A stretch of 64,000 bases of DNA from Planctomycetota bacterium (GCA_020639295.1 JACKGY010000003.1:62001-126000); one strand, 5' to 3'. Positions 51,122 through 60,766 are shown, counted from the first letter of the stretch. Translations and numbers: made by a program. Notes: generated from the letters alone by a model not told the origin.

Positions 51122-53006
51122 GCTCACGCTCTGCGCTCTCCAGGGCCCGGGTGACGATCTCGAGCGGGAAGCCGGCGATCTCCAGCACCTTGATCGCGTT
51201 GCGGCTCCGGGCGGGACCCGGCTCGAGTCGGTGATCGAAGACCATCTTGTCGTCGACGATTCGTTCGGCGAAGTGGTAGTTGCGGATCCCGAGTCCCTCC
51301 CGCTCGAGGGCGGTGAAGGGGGCGTCGTGGGTCGCCACCAGGCTCGGCGTGGCCCGCGCGGCCAGCCAGCGGGTGACCGCGCAGCCGGCGGCGACCTTCT
51401 CGGCCGTGTTGGTGCCCCGGAACATCTCGTCCAGGATCGCCAGCACGGGGCGGCCGGCGCCGACGTCGTCGAGCACGGCCTTGATCCGCTGGACCTCCAC
51501 CGCGAAGTAGGAGCGGCCGTCGTCGAGCGAGTCGCGCACGTTGATGTCGCTGTGCAGGACCATGGGCCGGCTGCGCATGCGGCGCGCCCGCACCGGGGCG
51601 CCGATCGAGGCCAGGAGCTGGTTCAGGCCGCACATCTTCAGGAAGGTCGACTTGCCGGTCATGTTCGAGCCGGTGATGACCGCCACCGGCGCCTCGGCGA
51701 CCAGGCTGATCGAGTTGGCCTGACTTCCGCTCGACGGCAGGAAGGGATGGAGACCCTCCTCGATGGTGAGCCCCGGGGCTTCATCGTCGAGCTCCGGCCA
51801 GACGTAGCCGCGCTGCTCGATCGCGAGGCTGGCGAGGGCCACGAGGGCCTCGAGCTCGGCCAGGGCGTCGAGGGCGACCACCAGCTCCGCGCGCCCTCGG
51901 CGCAGGTGGCGGAGCAGCGGGATCATGACCAGGAGGTCGTAGAAGGTCAGCCAGGCGAAGACGACGTAGAGGAGGCCAGCCTTGTAGAGCGACAGGGCGA
52001 CCAGACCGCGGCGCAGCTCGGCGGCGATCGCGACGCCGCCGGCGATCCGCCGCCGCAGGTCGAGGAGTCGAGCGCTGGTCGGGGCCGCCCGGTCCAGCTC
52101 GGCGAGGAATTCCGGCAGGGCCTCGAGATGACCGCGCCAGGACATGAAGGAGTCGCGCAGCTCGGCGACGCCGGCGAGGGCCCGACCGAACCGGAGGTTG
52201 GCGAGGCCGGCGACGCCGAGGGCGACGACCATCAGCGCGAGCGAGGAGGCCCAGAGCGCCGCCGTGGTCCCGACGAGCACCAGGGCCAGGGCGGCCACCA
52301 CCAGACCGCGAGCGGGTTCGGCCTCGAGTACGAAGGGCCGGTCGCGCAGGAAGGCGACCGGGTCCGGCGCGGGGCCCGGGCCGAGCCGCCGGCAGATCTG
52401 CTCCACCTGGTGCCGCAGGCGCGTGGCCTCGACCAGCTCGCGCGCGGCCTCCTGGCGGGAGCGGATCTCGGTCACGGACATCGAGGGGTGATGAAGCCAG
52501 TCGGCCAGGCGGAGCAGCCCGAGACGGGTATGGGTGGTGGCGAGCAGTCCGAGGAGCTGGGCCCGTCCGCGCAGCACGCCGAGATCGTCCAGGACCTGGG
52601 GATCGATCGCCGGGGCCTCGGCTTCCGCCGGCCGCAGCGAGCCGGCGCGCGGGGCGGCGAGGAAGGGATCGCGGCACTCGGGGCGCGCCTCGCGATCGAG
52701 ACGGGCGAGCTTGGCCTCGATCAGGTCGCGCAGCCGGCGCAGCCGTTCGAGTTCACGGCGGGTCGGGGCATGGGCGACCACGGCCAGGACGAAGGCGGCG
52801 AGGCCGGGCACCAGGAGGGTCCAGGCCCAGAGCTCGCGGCCGCTGGCCGCGGTGGCCAGGAAACCGGCGAGGCCGACCAGGAAACAGGCGACCCGGAGGG
52901 TCATGAATCGGGCATCGACTCGCGCCCGGCGGCCGAGCTCGATGGCGACCTCGTCGCGAGCCGATTCGAGCCGGTCTCGCAGGGGGTCGCTTGCGGCTTC
53001 GTTCAT
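51114..53006 (-). CDS. Membrane-embedded MutS-family ATPase
   Basis: A 630-residue protein with a C-terminal MutS ABC-type ATPase domain: Walker A ITGSNMTGKSTFLKMCG, the signature and Walker B region SYFAVEVQRIKAVLDD and PVLAILDEMFRGTNTAEK, and His switch VATHDA. The MutS mismatch-recognition domain is missing. Instead there are about five hydrophobic helices (two near residues 36-80, two near 245-285, one near 360-385). This matches a known but uncharacterised group of membrane MutS relatives. It overlaps the AI-2E-like gene start by four bases. Confidence 0.88.
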   Translation of the reverse strand: MNEAASDPLRDRLESARDEVAIELGRRARVDARFMTLRVACFLVGLAGFLATAASGRELWAWTLLVPGLAAFVLAVVAHAPTRRELERLRRLRDLIEAKLARLDREARPECRDPFLAAPRAGSLRPAEAEAPAIDPQVLDDLGVLRGRAQLLGLLATTHTRLGLLRLADWLHHPSMSVTEIRSRQEAARELVEATRLRHQVEQICRRLGPGPAPDPVAFLRDRPFVLEAEPARGLVVAALALVLVGTTAALWASSLALMVVALGVAGLANLRFGRALAGVAELRDSFMSWRGHLEALPEFLAELDRAAPTSARLLDLRRRIAGGVAIAAELRRGLVALSLYKAGLLYVVFAWLTFYDLLVMIPLLRHLRRGRAELVVALDALAELEALVALASLAIEQRGYVWPELDDEAPGLTIEEGLHPFLPSSGSQANSISLVAEAPVAVITGSNMTGKSTFLKMCGLNQLLASIGAPVRARRMRSRPMVLHSDINVRDSLDDGRSYFAVEVQRIKAVLDDVGAGRPVLAILDEMFRGTNTAEKVAAGCAVTRWLAARATPSLVATHDAPFTALEREGLGIRNYHFAERIVDDKMVFDHRLEPGPARSRNAIKVLEIAGFPLEIVTRALESAEREHG

Positions 53007-54385
53007 GGGTTGGCGTCGCCCGCGGGCAGTTCCTCGCGGTTGCGCTTGAACTTCACCCGGAGACCGATCTCCTGCTTCTCGCGTTTGATCACGTGGGTGA
53101 AGAAGTAGTAGCAGATCGGCAGACCGAGGAGCAGACCCCAGACGCCCAAGGCGTGGTGGCCGATGACCAGGATGATCAGCACCAGGACCGGGTTGATGTG
53201 CAGCGCCGCGCCCATGATCCGCGGGTTGAGGACGTAGGCCTCGAGGAAGTGGATGCCGGTGATGAAGGCGACGAGCACCAGGAGGGTCGGCACGCCGTCG
53301 ACGTAGAGGCCCACCAGGCAGATCGGGACCGACGAGATGAACACGCCGGCCACCGGGATGAAGCCGCAGACGAAGACGAAGAGCGACAGGAAGGCGACGT
53401 TCGGAACGCCGAGGAGCCAGAGACCGATCGCCGTCAGCAGGGCGTTGACCAGGGCGATCACGGCCTGGGCCTCGAGCACCTTGCCGAGCACGGCGCCGAA
53501 CTCGACGATGCTGGAGATCGTCTCCCGGTAGAAGTCGGAGAGCTTGGTGTTCTCGAGCTTCTTGACCTCGCGCGAGAGCGAGTCCAGGTCGAAGACGATC
53601 AGGAAGCTGAACAGCATGGCCAGGAACAGGAGCGAGACCAGGGCCATGATGCCGGTGACCACGTCGGTGATCAGGCTGGGCAGGTCCTTCAGGACGTTCT
53701 GTTGCAGGTGCGCGAGGTAGTCGCCGACCTGGTCGGTCTTCCAGAAGGAGATCCGCTCCTCGCGGGTCACCAGCTGCGGCTCCACCGGCCGGTCCGCGCC
53801 CGGGGTCGCGGCGGTCTCCGGGGAGCCTGGCTCGACGATCGCCTCGCCCTCGCGGGCCCCGGCCGGCTCGCCGAACTTCGCCACCTCGTCCCGGTAGCTG
53901 ACGCCGTCGATCGGCACCAGCGTCGTCTTGGTGACCAGCCGCCGGTAGAAGTTCCAGTTGTCGTAGAGCCAGGGATCGATCTGCGCCTCCCACTTGCGGG
54001 GCAGGTCGCGCACCATCCCGTTCAGCTCCCAGACGCCGGCCTTGACCTGGGGCACCGCGATCGAGACCAGGAGCGAGAGGATCAGGAGGAAGCCGGAGAA
54101 GACCAGGGCCACGCGGCTCCGCCAGCCCATGCTGGGGCGCAGGCGACCGAGCACCCGACAGGCCGAGGCGGTGACGAAGGAGAAGACGAAGGTGACGAAG
54201 ATCAGCGGGAAGAAATCGCGGAGGAGCCAGAGGAGGAAGAAGAAGATCGCCCAGATGAGGCCCTTGTTCAGGATCTCACCGGAGCGGAACAGGAAGCGCC
54301 AGAAGGCCAGGTGATGGCGGCTCAGCTCCGCCTCGGCCTGCTCGACCTCGTTCTCGTCGCGTCTCTCTCCGGGCCGCTTGGTCAT
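53003..54385 (-). CDS. AI-2E family transporter (PerM/TqsA type)
   Basis: A 460-residue membrane protein with about eight helices, including the typical N-terminal pair (WAIFFFLLWLLRDFFPLIFV) and the conserved C-terminal core (ALLTAIGLWLLGVPNVAFLS, FIPVAGVFISSVP, VLVLIILVIGHHALGVWGLL). It has a long periplasmic insert with Glu/Pro-rich residues around 170-240. Members export autoinducer-2 or act as Na+/H+ antiporters; the substrate here is unknown. It is coupled to the MutS-like gene. Confidence 0.92.
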   Translation of the reverse strand: MTKRPGERRDENEVEQAEAELSRHHLAFWRFLFRSGEILNKGLIWAIFFFLLWLLRDFFPLIFVTFVFSFVTASACRVLGRLRPSMGWRSRVALVFSGFLLILSLLVSIAVPQVKAGVWELNGMVRDLPRKWEAQIDPWLYDNWNFYRRLVTKTTLVPIDGVSYRDEVAKFGEPAGAREGEAIVEPGSPETAATPGADRPVEPQLVTREERISFWKTDQVGDYLAHLQQNVLKDLPSLITDVVTGIMALVSLLFLAMLFSFLIVFDLDSLSREVKKLENTKLSDFYRETISSIVEFGAVLGKVLEAQAVIALVNALLTAIGLWLLGVPNVAFLSLFVFVCGFIPVAGVFISSVPICLVGLYVDGVPTLLVLVAFITGIHFLEAYVLNPRIMGAALHINPVLVLIILVIGHHALGVWGLLLGLPICYYFFTHVIKREKQEIGLRVKFKRNREELPAGDANP

Positions 54386-54459
54386 GCTTTCCTTCCTGGA
54401 GCTTCGATCCCGCGCCGATCATACCCGGTGACCGGGCCTCGTCCACCGCGACCGCGCCC

Positions 54460-55212
54460 TCAGGCCGAGCGCTGGGCGAAGGTGAGCTCCAGGCGGCCGA
54501 TCCGGAAGTGGACGCCGGCCTGGCCGGGGACGATGCGCAGGGACTGCTCCCAGCTACGGTGAGCGTCCTCGAGGCGCCCGACCTTCTCGTAGGAGCGGGC
54601 CAGCATGTTGAGCAGGTGGTGCGAGTCGGGGCTCTTGTCGGCCAGGGGCTCGAGCTCGCGGATGGCGCCGGCGTAGTCCTCCTGGAGGTAGCGGCCGCGG
54701 CCGAGGTAGAGCCGCGGGAACTTGAGCTGGGGGAGGAGCCGGGCCAGCTTCTCGAGCATCTCGACCCGCCAGACCACGGTGGCCGGGCGTTCGTTGAGGC
54801 GGATGCGCAGGATCTGCTGCAGGCGCCGGAGCGCGCCGAGGCGTGCCTTCTCCAGCGGGCCCTTGCTCAGGTAGAGCACGTAGTGGCCGACCATGTCGTG
54901 GCCGAGGGCGTCTCCGGAGTCGAGCTTCGATTCGACCAGACGCAGCTTGGCCTCCAGGTGCTCGGGGTCGGTGCGGAGCGCGTTCTCGAAGGACTGGATC
55001 GCCTTGTCCGCGCGCCGTCCGGCGAGATGGCAGCGACCGAGCTGGTACCAGAGCTCGGCGTAGGTCGCCACGGCATCGGGATCGCCGGCTCCCTCGAAGG
55101 AGCGGATCGAGTCCTTGAGGAGATCCTTGGCCGCGTCGATCTCGCCCTGCGCGATCAGGCCGCAGGCGCGCTCGATGAGCTGGCGTGACTTCTTGCTGTC
55201 GGATCGGCTCAC
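54460..55212 (-). CDS. TPR-repeat protein
   Basis: A 250-residue soluble protein with tetratricopeptide repeats, for example YAELWYQLGRCHLAGRRADK, AIQSFENALRTDPEHLEAKL and NMLARSYEKVGRLEDAHRSW. It lacks a signal sequence. The start is GTG at 55212, overlapping the stop of the larger TPR gene (GTGA). It lies 74 bp before the AI-2E-type transporter and is probably part of the same transcript. It probably acts as a protein-interaction scaffold. Confidence 0.85.
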   Translation of the reverse strand: MSRSDSKKSRQLIERACGLIAQGEIDAAKDLLKDSIRSFEGAGDPDAVATYAELWYQLGRCHLAGRRADKAIQSFENALRTDPEHLEAKLRLVESKLDSGDALGHDMVGHYVLYLSKGPLEKARLGALRRLQQILRIRLNERPATVVWRVEMLEKLARLLPQLKFPRLYLGRGRYLQEDYAGAIRELEPLADKSPDSHHLLNMLARSYEKVGRLEDAHRSWEQSLRIVPGQAGVHFRIGRLELTFAQRSA

Positions 55213-56492
55213 CGGCGCTCGTCCTCCTCGTCGTCCTGGATCGGCATCTGGGCGGTCCGGTCGCCGCTGGCCGGCGGTCCGTCGAGCTCGGCGAGACCGA
55301 TGTCCCAGTCCTCCTCGTCGACCTCGATCGGGTGCTCGACCCGCTCGGTGGCGTCGTCGCTCTGGGGCAGCTCGATCATGGTGCGCGGGAAGAGCCGATC
55401 ACCCTGGCTGCGGGGACTGCTCTCGACCAGGCGCGTGGCCACCGCATCGGGATGCGTCGTCCCCGCCGTCGAGCCGGCGTCGGCCGCCTCGGCCTCGTTG
55501 GCGCGGGGCGCCGGCGCGAAGAGGTGGTCGACGCGGCGATCCGGGTCGGCCTCGGCCTGGGTGCGGCCCATGAGGTCGGCGCGCGGCCTCAGGCCGGCGT
55601 TGATGATCTGGAGGACCTCCGGGGCGCCGTTGCCGAAGATCGTGCCGAGATAGGTCTCGTCCAGGAAGAGCGGGATGCCGGCGCGGCCGGTGCGTAGTCC
55701 CATGCGTTCGAGCAGATGGCGCGGCGTGGTGGCGATCTCGGCCAGGTAGGCGGCGCAGCGCGGTCTGAGGGCCGCGTTGCGGACGGCCTCGCGCAGGTAG
55801 GGGCGGCCCTTGTCGTCCTCGCCGCGCAGCAACCAGGCCAGACCGAGCAGGAGCGACTTCTCGGCGCCGTTGGAGCGGACCGAGCGCTCGAGGTGACGCA
55901 GGGCCTCGATCGGTTGGTGCAGGGCCAGGTAGATGCGGCCGAGGGTCTCGTGCCACTCGTCCTCGTGGTTCGGGTCGGGCTTGATCGACTTGAGCAGGCC
56001 GAGCGCCCGGCGGAAAAGGCCGAGCCGGTCCTCACCCTGGGTCGCGGCGTGCGCCACCAGCGATCGCGCCATGTGCCACTTCGGCGCCGGCGAGTCGGGG
56101 CTGAGGATGAGGGCCTGGGCGAACTCGTTCACCGCCTCGGCGAACTGGCCGCGGTCGTGGCGGATGCGGCCGGCGAGCTGATGCAGGCGCGAGAAGCCGA
56201 CCTGGTCGTCGTCGTCGATCTGGTTGAGGAGCGCGCTGGCCTCGTCCAGCTCGCCCAGCCGGTAGCAGGTGTAGGCGAGCAGGTACTCGACCCGCGGGTC
56301 GGAACGACGCGGCCGGATGGCGCGGAGCTGGTCCAGGGCCGCGTCGAAACGATGGGCGGCGAGATAGGCCTCGGCCAGCACCTTGCGGTAGCGCAGGTTC
56401 TTCGGATCGGCCCGGACCGCGCTCTCCAGATGCGCGATGGCGCGCATCAGGCGGGCGGAATCGAACTCGGCTTCGACATTGACCGTCAGCAT
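55209..56492 (-). CDS. Large TPR-repeat protein
   Basis: A 427-residue soluble protein. Residues 10-270 hold several TPR units (AIAHLESAVRADPKNLRYRK, AVNEFAQALILSPDSPAPKW, DEWHETLGRIYLALHQPIEA). The C-terminal 150 residues are low-complexity and acidic with no known domain (RVEHPIEVDEEDWDIGLAEL). ATG at 56492 is chosen; the longer frame lacks coding character. It is the first gene of the six-gene minus run that continues to the MoxR partner. Upstream is 290 bp shared with the divergent nucleotidyltransferase. Confidence 0.82.
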   Translation of the reverse strand: MLTVNVEAEFDSARLMRAIAHLESAVRADPKNLRYRKVLAEAYLAAHRFDAALDQLRAIRPRRSDPRVEYLLAYTCYRLGELDEASALLNQIDDDDQVGFSRLHQLAGRIRHDRGQFAEAVNEFAQALILSPDSPAPKWHMARSLVAHAATQGEDRLGLFRRALGLLKSIKPDPNHEDEWHETLGRIYLALHQPIEALRHLERSVRSNGAEKSLLLGLAWLLRGEDDKGRPYLREAVRNAALRPRCAAYLAEIATTPRHLLERMGLRTGRAGIPLFLDETYLGTIFGNGAPEVLQIINAGLRPRADLMGRTQAEADPDRRVDHLFAPAPRANEAEAADAGSTAGTTHPDAVATRLVESSPRSQGDRLFPRTMIELPQSDDATERVEHPIEVDEEDWDIGLAELDGPPASGDRTAQMPIQDDEEDERR

Positions 56493-56689
56493 GGGTGCTC
56501 GTCGCCAGGTTAAGGGGTGGCCGGTCGGCGCTGGTCCACGGGACACTACTATACCCGAGGCCTGGGCCAATCGAAGTACCGGAATCTCCGCCCCTGGCAG
56601 GGTTTCCGGCGGGGCCACGAAGGCGACCGCGACCGCCGATCCGCGATCGGCGCCGCTGGCCGTGCCTCCTGATGCGGGCCGGGTGCCGC

Positions 56690-56717
56690 TGGCAAGATCG
56701 TGGCCTTTGCGTATTCT
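56690..56717 (+). promoter_or_regulatory. Candidate promoter of the nucleotidyltransferase gene
   Basis: TGGCAA (56690-56695), 16 bases, then TATTCT (56712-56717). The -10 hexamer and spacing match those proposed for hemB. It lies 66 bp before the start. Weak -35. Confidence 0.3.
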
Positions 56718-56782
56718 CGCAGCAGTTCCAGGCGCCGGCGCCGACCGGTCCTGGACGTGGGCCCATTTCGTCGAGGAGGCGC

Positions 56783-57835
56783 ATGGACGCGCAGGATCTG
56801 AGCATCATCGGGACCCAGACCACCCTCAGCGACGCGACCCGGTTGATCGACGAGGGCGCTCGCCCGGTGCTGGTCGTCGAGGATGGCGGCCGCTTCGTCG
56901 GTCTGATCGACGACGAGCAGCTCCGCCAGGCGATGCTCCGCGGGCTGTCCTCGACCACGCCGGTGACCGAGCTGGTCGACCGGGACCTGCCGCTGGTCCA
57001 GGTCGGCGTCGCCGCCGAGCGCGTCCTCGAGTTGTTCCGCGATCACGAGGCGCGGTACCTGGTCGAGCTCGACGAGCAGATGCGTCCTCTGCGGCTGCAC
57101 CGCCGGCCGGACGACCTGAAGCCCGACCGGCGACCGCGCCATGCGGTGCTCATGGTCGGCGGCGAGGGCACGCGGCTCAGGCCCCTCACCGAGACCACGC
57201 CGAAGCCGCTCCTGCCGGTCGGCGGGCGGCCGATCCTCGAACACATCGTCGCCCACCTCGTCGTCCATGGCTTCGAGCGGGTCTCCATGGCCCTCGGCTA
57301 TCGGGCGCGGCAGATCGAGGAGTACTTCGGCGACGGCTCGCGGCACGGCCTCGCCATCGATTACGTGCGCGAGGAGAAGGCCCTCGGCACGGCCGGAGCG
57401 ATCGGCCTGGTCTCCGGGATCGGCGTCGACCCGCTTCTGGTGATGAACGGCGACGTCCTCACCGACCTCGACCTCGGGGCGATGGCCGACTTCCATCTGC
57501 GCGAACAGGCGGCGATCACCGTCGCGGTGCGACCCTACCAACATCGGGTCCCCTACGGCGTCACCAAGCTGATGGGCCGGCGTGTCATCGCCCTGCAGGA
57601 GAAGCCGCTCCAGACCTCGTGGACCAACGCCGGCATCTACCTGATCGAGCCGGAGGTCCGCTCCGCGATCCCGCCGAGTCGCTACTACGACATGACCCTG
57701 CTGATCGAGGAACGCATCGACGTCGGGGACCCGGTGCTGGCCTTCCCGGTGCGGGAGTACTGGTGCGACATCGGCCAGCCCGAGGACTACCAGCGCGCCA
57801 ACAACCTGTTCACCGGTCGCGAACCACGGGACTGA
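56783..57835 (+). CDS. CBS-domain sugar nucleotidyltransferase
   Basis: A 350-residue protein of two parts. Residues 1-115 carry a tandem CBS-type regulatory domain (VLVVEDGGRFVGLIDDEQLR, PLVQVGVAAERVLELF). Residues 120-350 are a nucleotidyltransferase with the signature LMVGGEGTRLRPLTETTPKP, the metal-binding NGDVLTDLDL, and EKPLQTSWTNAGIYLIEPEV. It resembles the CBS-NTP_transferase enzymes of surface-polysaccharide loci (mannose-1-P guanylyltransferase-like). The sugar is not identifiable. The start follows GAGGAGGC. Confidence 0.92.
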   Translation: MDAQDLSIIGTQTTLSDATRLIDEGARPVLVVEDGGRFVGLIDDEQLRQAMLRGLSSTTPVTELVDRDLPLVQVGVAAERVLELFRDHEARYLVELDEQMRPLRLHRRPDDLKPDRRPRHAVLMVGGEGTRLRPLTETTPKPLLPVGGRPILEHIVAHLVVHGFERVSMALGYRARQIEEYFGDGSRHGLAIDYVREEKALGTAGAIGLVSGIGVDPLLVMNGDVLTDLDLGAMADFHLREQAAITVAVRPYQHRVPYGVTKLMGRRVIALQEKPLQTSWTNAGIYLIEPEVRSAIPPSRYYDMTLLIEERIDVGDPVLAFPVREYWCDIGQPEDYQRANNLFTGREPRD

Positions 57836-57865
57836 GGCCCGCCGGCAGCAGGTCGCCGGCGGGCC
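57836..57865. terminator. Hairpin shared by convergent genes
   Basis: GGCCCGCCGGC, 8-base loop, then GCCGGCGGGCC: an 11-bp perfect stem between the stops at 57835 and 57882. It is suited to bidirectional termination but has no clear U-tract on either side. Confidence 0.6.
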
Positions 57866-57881
57866 GTCCCGCGTGGTGGGT

Positions 57882-60623
57882 TCAGTCGAGCGCCAGGTTC
57901 CAGTCGAAGAGTCCGTCGGCGGCGAAGGTCCGCGGCTGCGACTCGACCCGGAGTTCCGGAATGCGCAGCACGATGCGCGTGCCGCGCTCGATCTCGAGAC
58001 CGAAATCGAAGGCTCCCGAAGCGTCGGTCCGACCGCCCGCCAGGATCCGGTTGCCGTCATCGGGCGCGATGGCGACGACGTCGGTGCCGGCGAGGCCTCG
58101 TCCCGAGGACTTGACCGTGATGGTTCCGGCGCAGCGGACTCGCGCTCCGACCGGCCGGACCAGACCGGGCGCCGCGTAGCGGCCGCCGAGGATGCCGATC
58201 TCGAGCTGACCGCGGGCCGCGTTCTGACGGGGCAGGTTGCAGGCGAAGACCAGGCGACCGGCCCGCCGGGACTCGAAGGGCTGGTCGGGGACGAACTGTT
58301 CCCAGGGCCCATCGCCGACCCGGAGGAGGAGGGCGCCGGCGGGCAGGTCGGGTGCGACGAGGCCGCGGCGCCAGAGCTCGTAGCGGTTGGCGTCCGGGAA
58401 GGCGCTGCGGCAGTGATAGGCGCCATAGCCCTCGATGCCGCACCAGCCGAAGGGGCCGTCGTCGTTGGCGTCGAGCGACAGCGAGCCGCGGACGTCGATG
58501 AACAGCGGCTGGCCACCGTCGATCACGACGCCGCTGTCGACCTCGACCCGGGCGACCGGGAACTCGAGCCGGCATCCGGGCCAGTCCGGGCCCGTGCCGT
58601 CATCCTCCACGAGCGGGGCACCGACCAGGCGACCGAGCGCCCGGACGTCGCCGAGGCGGAAGGGACCCTCGCCGGCGAAGATGACGCGGAGGGCGATGTA
58701 GCGCCGGCGCGGATCGCAGGGGATCTGCAAGGGCGCCCGCGAGACCGCGGTCCGGCCGCTGCTCAGGCGGTGCCAGTTGACGTTCTCGTCGTGCAGGGTC
58801 GCGATCCGTTCCCAGCGGCCGTTCTCGCCCTGGAGTTCGAAGGCGATCCAGCTGGCCTCGCAGCCGTCCGATCCGGCGGTGGAGACGTCGATGCGCCGCA
58901 GCTCCGCCGCGGCGTAGAAGCGGCTCTCCACCGCGGCCCAGCCGCGGCCCTCGCTCTGCCAGAGGCCGCCGTCGAACTCGGAGCCCGAGCTGAGGCGCGG
59001 GTCACGCGAGCTGCGTCGGGCGAGGCCGCCGTTCAGGCGGGCGGCGACATTGGCCAGCTCGGCCGGGGAGTCGAAGCCCGGCCGCCGCCAGTCGCTCTCG
59101 TGGCGATCGTCGTCGCGCCAGTGTTCCTGGCCGGCGAAGATGAAGGCCGGCAGCACGCTGGCGATCAGCCAGGGCGCCAGGCTCTCGCGGCTGTTCTCGC
59201 GGCAGAACTCGTCGCAGTGACGGCTGTCCGGCAGCCACCAGACCTGGACCCGGACCCGACCGTCGCCGCGGAAGGCGAACTGCAGGCGCTGGCCGCGATC
59301 ACCGCGGAGCTGCTCGAAGAGACGGCCACCGCGCCGGCCGTTCAGGATGTCGGCGGGGAAGACGTGGTCCCCCGGGGCGAGTTCCTGGATCTGGCCGCCG
59401 CCGGGACGGAACAGGAATCGGTTGACCCGGTTGCCGGCGAGCGCCCGGACGAGGATCGCGCCCTGGTCGTCGGACCATTCCTCGCGCGGGCCGATCACCC
59501 AGCGGTCCTCGCCGCGACGCACCGTCCAGCTCTCGTCCCAGATCAGCTTGGCCCGCTGGCGCCAGTCGGCGTCGCCGCGGCCGGGACGATCGTTGCCGTC
59601 ACCACGGCCCGGGCGATCGTTGCCGTCACCGCGGCCGGGGCGGCCGGAGCCGTCGGGATCGCGGCCGTTGCGGTAGGCGAAGCCGCGGTCGTAGGGATTC
59701 TGGCGCAGGTGCTCCTCGAGCAGGCGACGGTTGGCGAACCAGATCACCTTGACCTTGCAGGGGCCGTCGCCGGCGAAGCGATACTGCCAGCGGAGCGGCT
59801 TGCCCCGCTTCTGGCGCTCCTTCAGGAAGCCGGCATCGAAGATGTAGTCACGACGATCGAGCGGGTCGGTGGAGTCCTCGTTGAGCTGCTGCTCACCGCC
59901 CCGGCAGCGGGCGCCGTAGGCGACCCGGAACAGGATCAGGCCACGATCGGAGGGCCAGGTCCCGGCGGGGCCGTCGACCCACTGGGGACGGTCCTGGGCC
60001 TGCCATTCGCGATCGAAGAGATCGATCTGCTGCTGCTGTTGGTCCTGGCCGGGGCGCGGCCGATCGCCGGCGCCGCCCGGGCGGATGCGGTCGCCGTCGC
60101 GATCCGGGCGCGGGCGGTTGCCGCCGGCGTCGGGCTGCGGCTGGGGTTGGGGCTGCGGCTGGGGCTGCTCGACCCGGACCTCACCCGCCAGGGTGATGTG
60201 GGTGATCCGCCCGCGATCGAGCAGGAAGGAGACCCGTCCGGCGCTGATCCGGCCGCTGTTGCGGTTGGGCGCGTGCGGATAGACCCGGCGCAGGTCGTTC
60301 AGGCTCGAGCCGATGCCGAGGCCCTTCTCGGTCCTGCCGCTGAATCCGGTCTGCACCGTGATGTTGGACACCCGGTCGTGATCGAAGGTGATCACCAGCT
60401 CCGGGTAGCTCCAGATCGCCGCCTTGGCGACGGCGCCGTCGGGGGCCCCGAAGCCGCGCAGGACGCTTCGCCGCTCCTCGCCCAGGCTGACGGTCTTGCC
60501 GCCGCGCACGAGCCGGCCCTGGGACTCCTGGATCGCGTCCTGGCCGGCGGCGCGGGCCGTGCCCAGGAACAGGGTCAACAGCAGGATCGCCGGTGTGGCG
60601 ATCACCTTGTACATGGACGACAT
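57882..60623 (-). CDS. Large secreted protein with low-complexity linkers and a LecA-like C-terminal domain
   Basis: A 913-residue secreted protein. After the signal peptide (VIATPAILLLTLFLGTARA) there are two SmpA-like half-domains (VLRGFGAPDGAVAKAAIWSY, KGLGIGSSLNDLRRVYP). A Gln-Pro run and an acidic/Arg linker with GDGNDRPGR repeats follow, then two related beta-rich domains (PSDRGLILFRVAYG; DDQGAILVRALAGN). A segment near 700-800 (GVVIDGGQPLFIDVRGSLSL to RLVFACNLPRQNAARGQLEI) resembles LecA/PA-IL galactose-binding lectins. A carboxypeptidase-regulatory-like domain ends it. The ATG at 60623 follows GGGAGGAATGTG. Confidence 0.7.
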   Translation of the reverse strand: MSSMYKVIATPAILLLTLFLGTARAAGQDAIQESQGRLVRGGKTVSLGEERRSVLRGFGAPDGAVAKAAIWSYPELVITFDHDRVSNITVQTGFSGRTEKGLGIGSSLNDLRRVYPHAPNRNSGRISAGRVSFLLDRGRITHITLAGEVRVEQPQPQPQPQPQPDAGGNRPRPDRDGDRIRPGGAGDRPRPGQDQQQQQIDLFDREWQAQDRPQWVDGPAGTWPSDRGLILFRVAYGARCRGGEQQLNEDSTDPLDRRDYIFDAGFLKERQKRGKPLRWQYRFAGDGPCKVKVIWFANRRLLEEHLRQNPYDRGFAYRNGRDPDGSGRPGRGDGNDRPGRGDGNDRPGRGDADWRQRAKLIWDESWTVRRGEDRWVIGPREEWSDDQGAILVRALAGNRVNRFLFRPGGGQIQELAPGDHVFPADILNGRRGGRLFEQLRGDRGQRLQFAFRGDGRVRVQVWWLPDSRHCDEFCRENSRESLAPWLIASVLPAFIFAGQEHWRDDDRHESDWRRPGFDSPAELANVAARLNGGLARRSSRDPRLSSGSEFDGGLWQSEGRGWAAVESRFYAAAELRRIDVSTAGSDGCEASWIAFELQGENGRWERIATLHDENVNWHRLSSGRTAVSRAPLQIPCDPRRRYIALRVIFAGEGPFRLGDVRALGRLVGAPLVEDDGTGPDWPGCRLEFPVARVEVDSGVVIDGGQPLFIDVRGSLSLDANDDGPFGWCGIEGYGAYHCRSAFPDANRYELWRRGLVAPDLPAGALLLRVGDGPWEQFVPDQPFESRRAGRLVFACNLPRQNAARGQLEIGILGGRYAAPGLVRPVGARVRCAGTITVKSSGRGLAGTDVVAIAPDDGNRILAGGRTDASGAFDFGLEIERGTRIVLRIPELRVESQPRTFAADGLFDWNLALD

Positions 60624-60766
60624 CACATTCCTCCCGGGCTCATCGGGCCGCTCATCCCACGCAAGAGCCTACGTGCGAAATGGCGATCCGTCAGGGCCCT
60701 CCGGAAAAGTCCGCGTCGTCCGGAGACTCATCTGCGCGCCGAGGCGTCCGGGCGTGGCCGGCCGGC

